From: Chloroflexota bacterium
GTDB lineage: Bacteria; Chloroflexota; Dehalococcoidia; DSGV01
Length of the DNA: 59,642 bases
Assembly: GCA_021787985.1 (NCBI GenBank)
Contig: JAJYLG010000011.1
Location: forward strand, 1 to 59,642
Reading direction: 5' to 3'
Below the pieces are notes generated by a model. It saw only the letters and a program-made list of their open reading frames with translations, was not told the origin of the DNA and did no database searches. The translations under genes were made by a program, and so were the position numbers. Positions 17,351-26,163 of this stretch are shown one piece after another (the first letter of the stretch is position 1; every line of letters begins with the position of its first letter).

Positions 17351-17770
17351 ATGGAGCAGGGCGCGGGAGCGGCCGCGGAACGGGTGCCGGAGCGCCCCAT
17401 GCCGCCGCGACGCAAGGGAGGGATCGCCGTCGAGGACGCGGCGGCCTGGGTGCTACGCGTCGGTGTGATCGCCAGCGTCACGGTGATGCTCGCGGGCCTC
17501 ATCCTCAGCCTGGCGCGCGACCCGCTGACGCCAAGCCAGATGGCACGGGTCAGCTTCACCGACAGCCTTGGGTCGATCTGGCGGGGTCTGCGGGCGGGCC
17601 AGGGGTTCGCGATCATGGAGGTGGGGGTGATACTGCTGGTGCTCACCCCGGCGATCCGCGTCGCGACCTCGATGGTCCTGTTCGCTGCCGAGGACCGTGA
17701 CTGGCTGTACACCGCCATCACGTTCTGCGTGCTGGTGCTGGTGCTCACCGCGCTGCTGCTCCTGCACTAG
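17351..17770 (+). CDS. DUF1634 membrane protein
   Basis: 139 aa with three hydrophobic helices (VLRVGVIASVTVMLAGLILS; FAIMEVGVILLVLTPAIRVA; FCVLVLVLTALLLLH). The central helix text GVILLVLTPAIRVATSM is typical of DUF1634. Such genes usually follow TauE/SafE-type permeases, as here (55 bp spacing), and probably form a subunit or assembly factor of that transporter. Biochemical role unknown. A strong Shine-Dalgarno (GGAGGCGG) precedes the start. Confidence 0.8.
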   Translation: MEQGAGAAAERVPERPMPPRRKGGIAVEDAAAWVLRVGVIASVTVMLAGLILSLARDPLTPSQMARVSFTDSLGSIWRGLRAGQGFAIMEVGVILLVLTPAIRVATSMVLFAAEDRDWLYTAITFCVLVLVLTALLLLH

Positions 17771-17991
17771 CGCCGGGGCAGCGCGCCCCGGGAGACGCAA
17801 GACGCGGAGCCGGCCGAGGGAGCGGGTGCCGCGGGAGGGCGCCGGTGCGTGTCCCGCTCATCGAGCGCCGTCTTGCGTCGGAGCTGGCCGTGGCAGCGGG
17901 CGGAGGAAGCGGCCAAGCCGCTGCTCTGGGTTGGATCGGGGGTGCCGCGACCCGTCCGCGGTGAGGTTGGGGATCCTGGCGCGATGACGGG

Positions 17992-18019
17992 TTGACAGCG
18001 ATCGGCGCGGTGCTATACT
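17992..18019 (+). promoter_or_regulatory. Promoter of the gntR-headed operon
   Basis: A perfect -35 TTGACA (17992-17997), 16 bp, then TATACT (18014-18019) forms a strong sigma-70 type promoter. Transcription should start near 18026. The operator palindrome at 18029-18048 begins right after the expected start, so binding there would block early elongation. Confidence 0.75.
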
Positions 18020-18028
18020 TCCGGCCAT

Positions 18029-18048
18029 CTGGATGTCTAGACGTCCAG
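18029..18048. promoter_or_regulatory. GntR/HutC-type operator
   Basis: CTGGATGTCTAGACGTCCAG is a 20-bp palindrome with a single T/G mismatch pair. Its core GTCTAGAC (18035-18042) fits the HutC-subfamily GntR consensus GT-N-TA-N-AC exactly. It lies 13 bp before the regulator's GTG start, immediately downstream of the promoter, so negative autoregulation of the whole operon is likely. Confidence 0.78.
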
Positions 18049-18060
18049 CGGAGCGTGACC

Positions 18061-18966
18061 GTGCAGAGGACCGAACGCGACCCCACCCCGCTCCACCAGC
18101 GCATTCGCCTCGCTCTCCTGCGCCAGGTGAACGAGGGCGTATTCAAGGCCGGCGAACGGATCCCCGCCGAGAGCGCGCTCGCCGCGGAGTTCGGCGTCAG
18201 CCGGATGACCGTCAGGCAGGCGCTGGAGTTCCTGGTCCGCGAGGGCGTGCTCGAGCGACGTCGCGGTCTGGGCACCTATGTCGCCAGGCCGCGCATCTCC
18301 CAGGACCTCGCCGGTGTCTACACCATGGCCCATGACTTCTCCGAGCAGGGCGTCGTCCAGGAAACGGAGGTGCTGTCCTTCGTGAGGGATCGCGCCCGGG
18401 GGTACGTGGCGCGCACGGTGGGGGTCGACGAGCGCGAACCGGTCTACGTCTTGCGCCGGCTGGTGCGCGTGCGCCAGGAGCCGTTCGCGCTCATCATCAG
18501 CTACCTGCCGGTCGCTCTAGTGCCGGGGCTCGACCGATACGATTTCACGGCCCGGCTGCTCGGGCAGGTCCTGGCGGACGAGTACGGGATCGTCGTGCAG
18601 CGCCAGGACAAGGTGATCGACGCGGTGCTCCTGGGCCCCAAGGAGACGGCGCTGCTGGAAGCGGGGGCGTCGCGCGTTGGTCTGCGGGTGCAGTACCGCA
18701 CCTTGGATACGCAGCTCCAGGTGGTCGAGTACCGCGACATGCTGCTGCGTGGCGACATGGTGCGCTACGTGATTTCGTGCGTGCCTCGCGACGGCCGAAT
18801 GCTCGAGTTCGACGACGAGCTGGCAGCCTCGCACGCCGACACCTTGGCGGTCGGCGCGGGCTTCGTTCACGTTGCGCGGCACCCAGGCTCAGGCCCAGAT
18901 GCCAGCGCGATGGCTGCCGCCGGGGCCGTGTCTCAACCGGTTTGCGGGGAGCTCGAACATGAATGA
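18061..18966 (+). CDS. GntR-family (HutC subfamily) transcriptional regulator
   Basis: 301 aa from GTG 18061 (GGAG 7 nt upstream, downstream of the promoter). N-terminal winged helix PLHQRIRLALLRQVNEG...LAAEFGVSRMTVRQALEFL...RRRGLGTYVA, followed by a UTRA-like effector domain from about residue 80 to 235 and a tail of ~50 residues. HutC-type regulators release DNA when a small ligand, typically a pathway substrate or product, binds UTRA. It heads the ~16-kb run ending near 34.2 kb, and the ligand is presumably the imported acid or its CoA ester. Its stop codon overlaps the start of the hydratase gene. Confidence 0.9.
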   Translation: MQRTERDPTPLHQRIRLALLRQVNEGVFKAGERIPAESALAAEFGVSRMTVRQALEFLVREGVLERRRGLGTYVARPRISQDLAGVYTMAHDFSEQGVVQETEVLSFVRDRARGYVARTVGVDEREPVYVLRRLVRVRQEPFALIISYLPVALVPGLDRYDFTARLLGQVLADEYGIVVQRQDKVIDAVLLGPKETALLEAGASRVGLRVQYRTLDTQLQVVEYRDMLLRGDMVRYVISCVPRDGRMLEFDDELAASHADTLAVGAGFVHVARHPGSGPDASAMAAAGAVSQPVCGELEHE

Positions 18967-19747
18967 CGCGTTTGCCTCTGGCAGCGAACCCGTACGAGTC
19001 CAGCATGCCGGGGCGGTCTGCGTCGTCACGCTCAACCGGCCCGAGGTGCTGAACGCGTTCGACGACGCGATGGAAGCAACGCTCTTGCAGGCCGTGAGCG
19101 ACGCGCTCGCGGACGACGCGGTCAGCGCCCTGGTCCTGACGGGCGCGGGGCGCGGCTTTTGTGCCGGACACGACATGCGCGAGGTTGCCGAGCACGCTGG
19201 TGCGGGGCGGCAGGCCGCGGCGCAACGGACGGCGGAGATCAACTGTGGCGCGCAGGCCCTGCTGCAAGCGGACAAGCCGGTCGTCGGGGCGATCAACGGG
19301 GTCGCGGCCGGTGGAGGGTTCGCGCTTGCCCTGGCGTGCGATCTTCGCGTCGTCAGCCCGGAGGCTCGTTTCCGGGAGCTGCATCTGCGACATGGCATGT
19401 TGCCGGGCATGGAGACCTGGTTCCTGCCCCGGATCCTGGGATCCGCGCGTGCGTTCGAGATGATCGCGACCTGCGGCGGGCTGTCGGGGGAGGAGGCGGT
19501 CGCGCACGGGCTCGCGAGCCGGCTGGTGGCCGCCGAGCGGCTGGTGGCGGAGGCGACGGAGCTGGCGGCTCAGCTCGGGAATGTCCCGCGCGAAGTTTAC
19601 GCCTATGCCAAGCGGGCGTTCCTCTTCGGCCTGCAGGCGCCGCTGCAGGACACGCTCGATCTGATCGGCGCCTATCGCGCGCTGCTGCAGCGGAGCGGCG
19701 TCACTGGAACCCGGGCGGCTTCCTTTGTCAGTAAGGAGAGGACGTAG
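18959..19747 (+). CDS. Enoyl-CoA hydratase/isomerase (crotonase family)
   Basis: 262 aa; ATG overlaps the end of gntR. Crotonase fold with oxyanion-hole motifs GAGRGFCAGHDMREV and INGVAAGGGFALALACDLRV. The first catalytic Glu region (RELHLRHGMLPGMETWFLPRILG) is close to the family pattern, where the usual second Glu may be replaced by Met-Glu. Typical reaction: hydration of a 2-enoyl-CoA, but isomerases, hydrolases and C-C lyases share the fold. Translationally coupled to gntR and followed directly by the double CoA-transferase, so it should act on a CoA ester formed there. Confidence 0.88.
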   Translation: MNDAFASGSEPVRVQHAGAVCVVTLNRPEVLNAFDDAMEATLLQAVSDALADDAVSALVLTGAGRGFCAGHDMREVAEHAGAGRQAAAQRTAEINCGAQALLQADKPVVGAINGVAAGGGFALALACDLRVVSPEARFRELHLRHGMLPGMETWFLPRILGSARAFEMIATCGGLSGEEAVAHGLASRLVAAERLVAEATELAAQLGNVPREVYAYAKRAFLFGLQAPLQDTLDLIGAYRALLQRSGVTGTRAASFVSKERT

Positions 19748-22312
19748 ATGTCCGCTGGCAGCACCGCCGGCCTGCCGTTGGCCGGCATCCGAGTCATCGA
19801 GCTGTCTTCACACTGGGCGGGCTGCTGGTGCGGGCGGCTGTTCGCCGGTCTTGGCGCCGACGTCATCAAGGTCGAGGCGCCCGAGCGCGGCGACCGTTCA
19901 CGGCTGTTCGGTCCGTTCTTCGATCCAGAACGCCCCACCGAGACGGGCGTCCCGCACCTCTTCTTCAACATGGGCAAGCGCTCCGCGGCGCTGGACCTGC
20001 GCGACCCGCGTGACGCGGCGGTGATCCGAGGCCTGATCGCCAGCGCCGACGTGGTCGTCGAGAGCCTGCGGCCGAGCGAGGCGGAGGCATACGGGCTTAC
20101 TTCCGAAGCGGTCCGCACGCTCGCCCCTGGCGCCGTGCATGTGTCCATCACCCCGTACGGCCGCACGGGGCCGCGCGCGGAATACCGCGGGAGCGAGCTG
20201 ACTGAGTACGCGGCCAGCGGCTTGATGCACATCACCGGCGAGCCCGGCCGCGAGCCGCTCGCCGTGGGCGTGCCGATGGCGGAGCTGGCGGCCGGTCAAG
20301 CCGCGTTCGCCGCGTGCGTCGCCGGGCTGCTCGCCCGTGACACGGCGGGACGGGGGACGTGGATCGATCTGGCGATCATCGACGCCGGCGTTTCCCTGCT
20401 GGAGTTCCAAGTGCAGTTCTACCTTGGGGGCGGCTACCTGGCGCAGCGGATCGGGCACTTCAACGACAAGGGCCACCCCTGGGGCATCTACCCGTGCCGC
20501 GATGGCTTCGTGGCGATCGTGTCCGGGCCCGCGCAGTCCTGGCCGACCTTCTGTGCGCGCATCGGGCTGCCGGATCTCGCTCGCGGGAAGTTCGCTTCGA
20601 TGCAGGGCCGCCAGGACAACCGTGACGTGTTCGATGCCCTCCTGCTCCCCTGGCTCGTCCAGCACGACCGCCAGGAGATCGCCGAGATCGCGCGGGCGAG
20701 CGGCATCGCGTTCGGGTACGTCCGTAACGCGGACGAGGTCGCCCGCTGCCCGCAGCTATCGAGCCTCCAGTTCTTCGAGCCGGTCCACCACCCCGATGCG
20801 GGCACGCTCACCTACCCGGGATTCCCGTTCCTCATGTCCGGGGCCCAGTGGCGAAGGAGTTGCGCGCCGCGCCTCGGCGAGCACACGCATGAGGTGCGAC
20901 GCGAACTGGATGCCCGCGCCTCGGCGCCATCCGCGGCGACGGCCAAGGCCCCCTCCCAGGATGGTGCCGCGAGCCCCGCGGGCCGGGTCAGGCGCGCGCT
21001 CGTCGGCTTCCGGGTTCTCGATCTCACCCGCGCTTGGGCCGGGCCGAGCGGGGCCGCGTTCCTGGCGGATCTCGGTGCGGAAGTGATCAAGGTCGAGCCA
21101 CCCGAAGGGGATCCGATTCGCGGGAGGGCACAGGCGACCGAGGAGGAGGGTGGTGACGGGCCGCAGCGAGACTCGGCGAGCAGCCACAACCGGTCGGCGA
21201 TCTTCAACCAGATCAACCGGTCGAAGCTGGGCATCGCCCTCGATCTGTCGAGCAGCGAAGGTCGCGCGCTGTTCCTGGAGCTGGTCGCGGTCAGCGATGC
21301 CGTTCTCGAGAACTACCGTCCGGGCGTAATGCAGTCGTTGGGCCTCGGGTACGAGGACCTGGCGAAGGTCAATCCGCGGATCGTGCTCGCCTCGATAAGC
21401 GGGTACGGGCAGACTGGCTTGTATAGCGAGTTCCGAGGCTACGGTGTGGCCGTTGAGCCGCTTTCCGGCCTGTTCTCGGTCACCGGCTACCCGGGCGGGG
21501 AGCCTCAGCGGTCCGGAGTGGACCACCCGGATCCGCAGGCGGGCCTCAGCGCGGCGAGCGGCCTGCTCGTGGGCCTCCGCGTGGCACGACGAACCGGTAG
21601 AGGGCAGCACGTGGAGACCTCCTTGCTACAGGCGATGGCAGCGTGTTTCGGGCCGAAGCTGCTCGAGCAGGCGGCGACCGGGCGAGTGCCGGGTCGGAGT
21701 GGGAATGACCTGGAGCCGCCGGCCGTGCAGGGCGCCTACCCATGCCGGGGAGAAGACGAGTGGGTGGCCGCAAGCGTTCTTACAGACGACGAGTGGCAGG
21801 GGCTGGTGAGCGTGCTCGGGCGCGAGGATTGGCTGCACGACTCGCGATTCAGGAGCGTATCGGGCAGGTACGAGAACCGCGACGTCATCCACGCGGCGAT
21901 CCGGGAGCGGGTTGCCAGCCTGGCCAAACATGCCGCGGCGGCGCTTCTGCAGCAGGCGGGCGTCCCGGCGGCGGCGGTGGCGTCGGTTGTCGATCTTCTC
22001 GAGGACGAGCAGCTCCGCGCGCGTCACGTATGGAGAACGGTGACGCAGTGCGAGGCGGGGGAGGCGGTCATCATCGGGCCGCGACTGAAGGCGGACGGCG
22101 CCGATCTGCCGGCGGGCCCGGCGCCATGCTTTGGGCAGCATAACGAAGCGATTCTCTGCGGCATCCTTGGGCACTCAGCCGCGGATCTCGCACGGTGGGT
22201 GCGTGACGGGGTGGTCGTCGCGGAGCCGGTGGCCGGGACGCTCTCGACGCCGCTGGCCGCCCCGAGGCCGCGGACGCGATCGGCCAGCGGTCAGGAGGCG
22301 CGCTCCGGGTAG
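19748..22312 (+). CDS. Fused double class III CoA-transferase (CaiB/BaiF)
   Basis: 854 aa, about twice the family length. Domain 1 spans residues 7-390 (LPLAGIRVIELSSHWAG, ADVIKVEAPERGDRSR) and domain 2 residues ~413-800 (GFRVLDLTRAWAGPSGA, AEVIKVEPPEGDPIRG), joined by an Ala/Ser-rich linker. Class III enzymes move CoA between acids through an aspartyl intermediate. At that position domain 1 has Glu150 (YRGSELTEYAASG) and domain 2 has Gly566 (RGYGVAVEPLSG). The missing Asp could mean altered chemistry, a pseudo-enzyme half or a clade that is known to vary here. Follows the hydratase with no gap. Confidence 0.87.
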   Translation: MSAGSTAGLPLAGIRVIELSSHWAGCWCGRLFAGLGADVIKVEAPERGDRSRLFGPFFDPERPTETGVPHLFFNMGKRSAALDLRDPRDAAVIRGLIASADVVVESLRPSEAEAYGLTSEAVRTLAPGAVHVSITPYGRTGPRAEYRGSELTEYAASGLMHITGEPGREPLAVGVPMAELAAGQAAFAACVAGLLARDTAGRGTWIDLAIIDAGVSLLEFQVQFYLGGGYLAQRIGHFNDKGHPWGIYPCRDGFVAIVSGPAQSWPTFCARIGLPDLARGKFASMQGRQDNRDVFDALLLPWLVQHDRQEIAEIARASGIAFGYVRNADEVARCPQLSSLQFFEPVHHPDAGTLTYPGFPFLMSGAQWRRSCAPRLGEHTHEVRRELDARASAPSAATAKAPSQDGAASPAGRVRRALVGFRVLDLTRAWAGPSGAAFLADLGAEVIKVEPPEGDPIRGRAQATEEEGGDGPQRDSASSHNRSAIFNQINRSKLGIALDLSSSEGRALFLELVAVSDAVLENYRPGVMQSLGLGYEDLAKVNPRIVLASISGYGQTGLYSEFRGYGVAVEPLSGLFSVTGYPGGEPQRSGVDHPDPQAGLSAASGLLVGLRVARRTGRGQHVETSLLQAMAACFGPKLLEQAATGRVPGRSGNDLEPPAVQGAYPCRGEDEWVAASVLTDDEWQGLVSVLGREDWLHDSRFRSVSGRYENRDVIHAAIRERVASLAKHAAAALLQQAGVPAAAVASVVDLLEDEQLRARHVWRTVTQCEAGEAVIIGPRLKADGADLPAGPAPCFGQHNEAILCGILGHSAADLARWVRDGVVVAEPVAGTLSTPLAAPRPRTRSASGQEARSG

Positions 22313-22346
22313 AGCTCGAGCACAGTAGTCCAGGGGAGGAAGGGAC

Positions 22347-24107
22347 ATGCACGCCAACTCAGCCACGCGCAGCCAATCCGGGGAGGAGGAGAAGATGGGC
22401 AGCAGCGCAGTCAGCCAGAGGCGTTCTCGTCAACGAGAGGTTTCGCGGCGGAGATTCCTGACACTCGGGGCGGTAGCTGGGGCCGGCATCGTGGCGCTGC
22501 CGGTCGTCTCGGCCGCGTGCGGTTCCGCGAAGAAGAGCGCTACGTCGGCTTCGCCCACCAGTACGGCGACCGGCGGAACCCCCAGCGGCACGGCACAGCC
22601 TCGGCGTGGGGGCACGGCGACGGTGCCGACGGCAGGAGACCCGCCGCACTTCGATCCGCAGCTTACGCAGGCGTTCTACACGCAGTACGTTTACACCTTG
22701 GTTGGCAGCCGGCTGATCGCGTTCTCCCACGGGCCGAACATTAAGGCCGAGGACAACACGCTCGTACCGGACGTGGCTGCCGCGATGCCGGAGCAGCCGG
22801 ACAAGACGACCTACGTGTTCAAGCTCCGTCCGGGGGTGAAGTGGCAGAATCTGCCGCCAGTCAGCGGCAGGGCTCTGACCGCGGACGACGTCAAGTACAC
22901 CTACGAGCGATTCATCGCCAAGAAGAACCCGTCGGCTTATCTGCTGGACATGATCGACAAGGTCGAGGTGACGGCCCCCGACACAGTTCGCTTCACTCTG
23001 AAGTTCCCCTACGCCCCGTTCCTCACGAATCTGGCGTGGCAGTACTCGTGGATCGTGGCGAAGGAGGCCGTGGAACAGAACGGCAATCTCCAGCGGGGGC
23101 CGGTGGTCGGGACCGGGCCCTTCATGCTCAAGGACTACACCAAAGGCAGCCGCTACAACTACGTGCGCAATCCGGACTACTTCGTGTCGGGCCAGCCCTA
23201 TCTTGACGGGTTCGTCATCGCGGTGATCCCGGATGACAGCGCCGAACAGTCCGCGTTTCGCAGCGGCCAGGTCGACCTGTACACCACGGGACTGGGCCCG
23301 CAGCCTCCCAAGACCCTCCAGTCGATGCAGTACGCCACCGGGGTGCGCGACCACCCGCAGATGTCGCTGTTTCAGCAGGGTCCTCAGATGCGGATGGACC
23401 GGCCGCCATTCAAGGATCCGCGGGTGCGCAAGGCCATGCGTCTGCTCATGAACCCGCAGTCCTTCATCGAGACCCTCGGCTTCGGGAAAGGCTACTGGAG
23501 TGGTCCGGTGTCGCCGGGCATGGGACAGTGGTCGCTCAGCCAGGATGAGCTGAAGACCCTGCTCAAGCCGGATGTCCAACAGGCCAAGCAACTGCTCCAG
23601 GAAGCAGGGGTCGCCAATCTGAGCACCACCCTCACCACCACGACCGGCTACGGGTCCGTCATGTTGCAGGCGGTGCAGCTCTATGTGGAGCAGGCGCGCC
23701 AGGCAGGCGTCACGCTGGATGTGAAGACCGTGGACTACGCCACGTTCATCAAGACGAAGTCTCCCGCCGGCGGCGACTACAGCATGATCTATGGCACGTA
23801 CACGGGATTCGTGGATCCCGACCAGCAGCTCTACGCGCTCTACTACTCGAAGAGCGCGCGTAACGAGACCCATATCGACGACCCCACGCTGGACGCGATG
23901 ATCGACAAGCAGCGGGGCGAGTTCGACGCGCAGCAGCGGCAGAAGCTGGTCCATGATGCCCAGAAGTACATCCTTGCAAACGTCAACACCATACTGAATC
24001 CCTTCGATTGGGACGTGCACAGCTTCACTCAGCCTTGGCTGGAGAACTTCTGGGTGGCGAACGACTACGGCTGGGGCGCTGAGCACCTGTGGACCACCAA
24101 GGGATAA
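22347..24107 (+). CDS. ABC substrate-binding lipoprotein, family 5 (peptide/nickel/other)
   Basis: 586 aa from ATG 22347 (GGGGAGGAAGGG); an ATG at 22395 also has a strong GGAGGAGGAG site, so the start is open. A twin-arginine segment (SRRRFLTLGAVAG) combined with a lipobox (VVSAAC) indicates a Tat-exported lipoprotein. The mature part is a family 5 extracellular solute-binding protein: VPDVAAAMPEQPDKTTYVFKL, LTADDVKYTYERF and a late GYGSVMLQAVQLYVEQARQAG. Family 5 members bind oligopeptides, nickel and various organic solutes; substrate unknown. Followed by two permeases but no ATPase. Confidence 0.9.
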   Translation: MHANSATRSQSGEEEKMGSSAVSQRRSRQREVSRRRFLTLGAVAGAGIVALPVVSAACGSAKKSATSASPTSTATGGTPSGTAQPRRGGTATVPTAGDPPHFDPQLTQAFYTQYVYTLVGSRLIAFSHGPNIKAEDNTLVPDVAAAMPEQPDKTTYVFKLRPGVKWQNLPPVSGRALTADDVKYTYERFIAKKNPSAYLLDMIDKVEVTAPDTVRFTLKFPYAPFLTNLAWQYSWIVAKEAVEQNGNLQRGPVVGTGPFMLKDYTKGSRYNYVRNPDYFVSGQPYLDGFVIAVIPDDSAEQSAFRSGQVDLYTTGLGPQPPKTLQSMQYATGVRDHPQMSLFQQGPQMRMDRPPFKDPRVRKAMRLLMNPQSFIETLGFGKGYWSGPVSPGMGQWSLSQDELKTLLKPDVQQAKQLLQEAGVANLSTTLTTTTGYGSVMLQAVQLYVEQARQAGVTLDVKTVDYATFIKTKSPAGGDYSMIYGTYTGFVDPDQQLYALYYSKSARNETHIDDPTLDAMIDKQRGEFDAQQRQKLVHDAQKYILANVNTILNPFDWDVHSFTQPWLENFWVANDYGWGAEHLWTTKG

Positions 24108-24129
24108 CGTGATCGCGGGCGGATGAGGG

Positions 24130-25080
24130 ATGCTACCGTACGTCTTCCGACGACTGGTGCTGATGGTGCCGGCGTTGCTGCTGCTGACGGTGGTGGTCTT
24201 CGTGCTGATTCGGGTCGCCCCGGGAAACGCGGCACAGTTGCAGCTCGCCGAATCGGGAGCGGGCAGCCAGCAGGCGATCAAGGAGCTGGAGCACCAGTGG
24301 CACCTGGATCGCCCGATCCCGGTCCAGTATGGCCTTTGGCTGCGGGACATCGCGGGCGGGCGTTTTGGCCGCTCGCTGTGGACCGGCAGCAACACCCTGG
24401 GCCAGGTGGGTCGGTATCTTCCGGTCACCGTCGAGCTGGCGGTCCTGAGTGTGCTGCTGGCGACGCTGGTCGGCGTGCCGGTGGGGGTGGCGGCGGCCTA
24501 TCGGCGAGGCGGCCTCACCGACCATGGACTGAGATTCGCATCAGTCGTCGGCCTGGCCGTTCCCGGGTTCTGGTTGGGGACGATGCTGATCGTGCTGCCT
24601 TCGGTGTGGTGGGGCTACGCTCCGCCGCTGGTCTACACCCCGTTGTGGAAGGACGTCGTCGAGAACGTCAAGCAGATGGTCCTGCCGTCGGCGGTGATCG
24701 CCGTGTACCTGGCCGCCACGACCATCAGGGTCACACGCTCCGTGGTGCTCGACTTTCTCCGTAGCGACTTCGTGCGTACGGCGCGAGCCAAGGGCCTGGC
24801 CGGCAGGACGATCGCCGGGCGGCACGTGATGCGGAACGCCGGCGTTCCCGTGCTCACGTTGATCGGCGCCCAGTTCGGGATCCTGCTCGGCGGCGTGGTG
24901 GTGCAGGAGCAGGTCTTCGCGCTTCCCGGCCTGGGCCGCCTGACCTTGGAATCCATCGTGCATCGCGACTACACCCAGGTGCAGTTGAACGTGCTCGTGT
25001 TCGCGCTCATGGTCATGCTCGTGAATCTGCTGACCGACGTGGCGTACGCCGTGTTCGACCCGAGGATTCGTTACTCATGA
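24130..25080 (+). CDS. ABC permease, DppB/OppB type
   Basis: 316 aa, six membrane segments. N-terminal LPYVFRRLVLMVPALLLLTVVVF and RVAPGN are characteristic of the first permease of oligopeptide-type importers. The EAA loop is seen around FVRTARAKGLAGRTIAGRHVMRNA. Partner of the family 5 binding protein just upstream and of the next permease, whose ATG overlaps its stop codon (ATGA). Confidence 0.92.
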   Translation: MLPYVFRRLVLMVPALLLLTVVVFVLIRVAPGNAAQLQLAESGAGSQQAIKELEHQWHLDRPIPVQYGLWLRDIAGGRFGRSLWTGSNTLGQVGRYLPVTVELAVLSVLLATLVGVPVGVAAAYRRGGLTDHGLRFASVVGLAVPGFWLGTMLIVLPSVWWGYAPPLVYTPLWKDVVENVKQMVLPSAVIAVYLAATTIRVTRSVVLDFLRSDFVRTARAKGLAGRTIAGRHVMRNAGVPVLTLIGAQFGILLGGVVVQEQVFALPGLGRLTLESIVHRDYTQVQLNVLVFALMVMLVNLLTDVAYAVFDPRIRYS

Positions 25081-26030
25081 CCGCCGAGCACGAACCAGCC
25101 GGGCTGCAGATGGTGGGTGAAACCGGGGTGGGGCGCGAGGCGCTGGCGCCGGCCGGAGCGAGGCCTTCCGCCGCTTGGCAAAGGACCTTGCGCCGTTGGC
25201 TCGGAGGGGTCGCGCGTTTCGCTCGGCGTGAGCCGGCTGGCGCGGCGGGTCTGGTGGGGTTGCTGGCGTTCGCCGCCATGGCGGCAAGCGCCAATGTCAT
25301 CTCGCCCCACGACCCGCTCGCAACCGGCATCCCGCTGCAGCGCTTCTCGGCGACCCATCCGCTGGGCACGGACCAGCTCGGTCGCGACATGCTCAGCCGG
25401 ATTATCTGGGGAGCACGTACGGCGATGTTGATCGGCGCGATCGCGTCCGCCGTCAGCGTGCTGGCCGGGTTGGTGCTCGGCGTGCTCTCGGGCTTCGTGG
25501 GAGGGGTCTTCGACCTGGTCTTCCAGCGGGTGGTCGACGCGGTTACCGCGTTTCCCGTGCTGCTTCTCGCCCTGGTGGTGGTGGCGCTGTTCGGGGCTTC
25601 CCTGCCCGTCATCGTCGCGGCGATCGCGCTCGGCTCGACACCGACGGTCATCCGGGTGATTCGCTCGAGCACGTTGGCGCTGAAGGAGGTGACGTTCGTG
25701 CTGGCGGCCCGCAGCGCGGGCGCCTCGCAGATTCGCATCATGTGGCGGCACATCGTGCCCAACGTCACCTCCTTGACGCTGGTGTTCGGGGCCCTGGGCT
25801 TCGCGCAGGCCATCCTGGCCGAAGCCGCGCTGGGCTATCTGGGTCTCGGGGTACCGCCGCCGACCCCCGATTGGGGCAGCATGCTGAGCGCTGGCGCGAT
25901 CAACTACATGCTCCAGGACCCATGGGTCGCCGTGTTCCCCGGCGTCGCCATCTCCCTGGCGGTGCTCTTCGTGAACTTGCTCGGCGATGCCCTGCGCGAC
26001 TACCTGGATCCTTCGTTGCGAGGCTGGTGA
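25077..26030 (+). CDS. ABC permease, DppC/OppC type
   Basis: 317 aa. N-terminal cytoplasmic extension of ~60 residues, then FARREPAGAAGLVGLLAFAAMA and HPLGTDQLGRDMLSRIIWGAR, the signature of the second permease. EAA loop near FVLAARSAGASQIRIMWRHIVPN. ATGA overlap with the first permease makes co-translation likely. The two ATPase genes (DppD and DppF) that normally complete the importer do not follow. The next gene is the oxidoreductase gamma-delta subunit, so ATPases must come from elsewhere. Confidence 0.92.
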   Translation: MTAEHEPAGLQMVGETGVGREALAPAGARPSAAWQRTLRRWLGGVARFARREPAGAAGLVGLLAFAAMAASANVISPHDPLATGIPLQRFSATHPLGTDQLGRDMLSRIIWGARTAMLIGAIASAVSVLAGLVLGVLSGFVGGVFDLVFQRVVDAVTAFPVLLLALVVVALFGASLPVIVAAIALGSTPTVIRVIRSSTLALKEVTFVLAARSAGASQIRIMWRHIVPNVTSLTLVFGALGFAQAILAEAALGYLGLGVPPPTPDWGSMLSAGAINYMLQDPWVAVFPGVAISLAVLFVNLLGDALRDYLDPSLRGW

Positions 26031-26163
26031 GAAGCCCGTGTCGATGCCGTCACCGCCGCCCGATGTGCATATCGAAACTGGCGCGTGGATGAGGCGCAGG
26101 GGGCAGCCGTGTCATGGCGCCTCGCAGCACGGAGCATGACGAACGTATGGAGGGAGCATTTCG

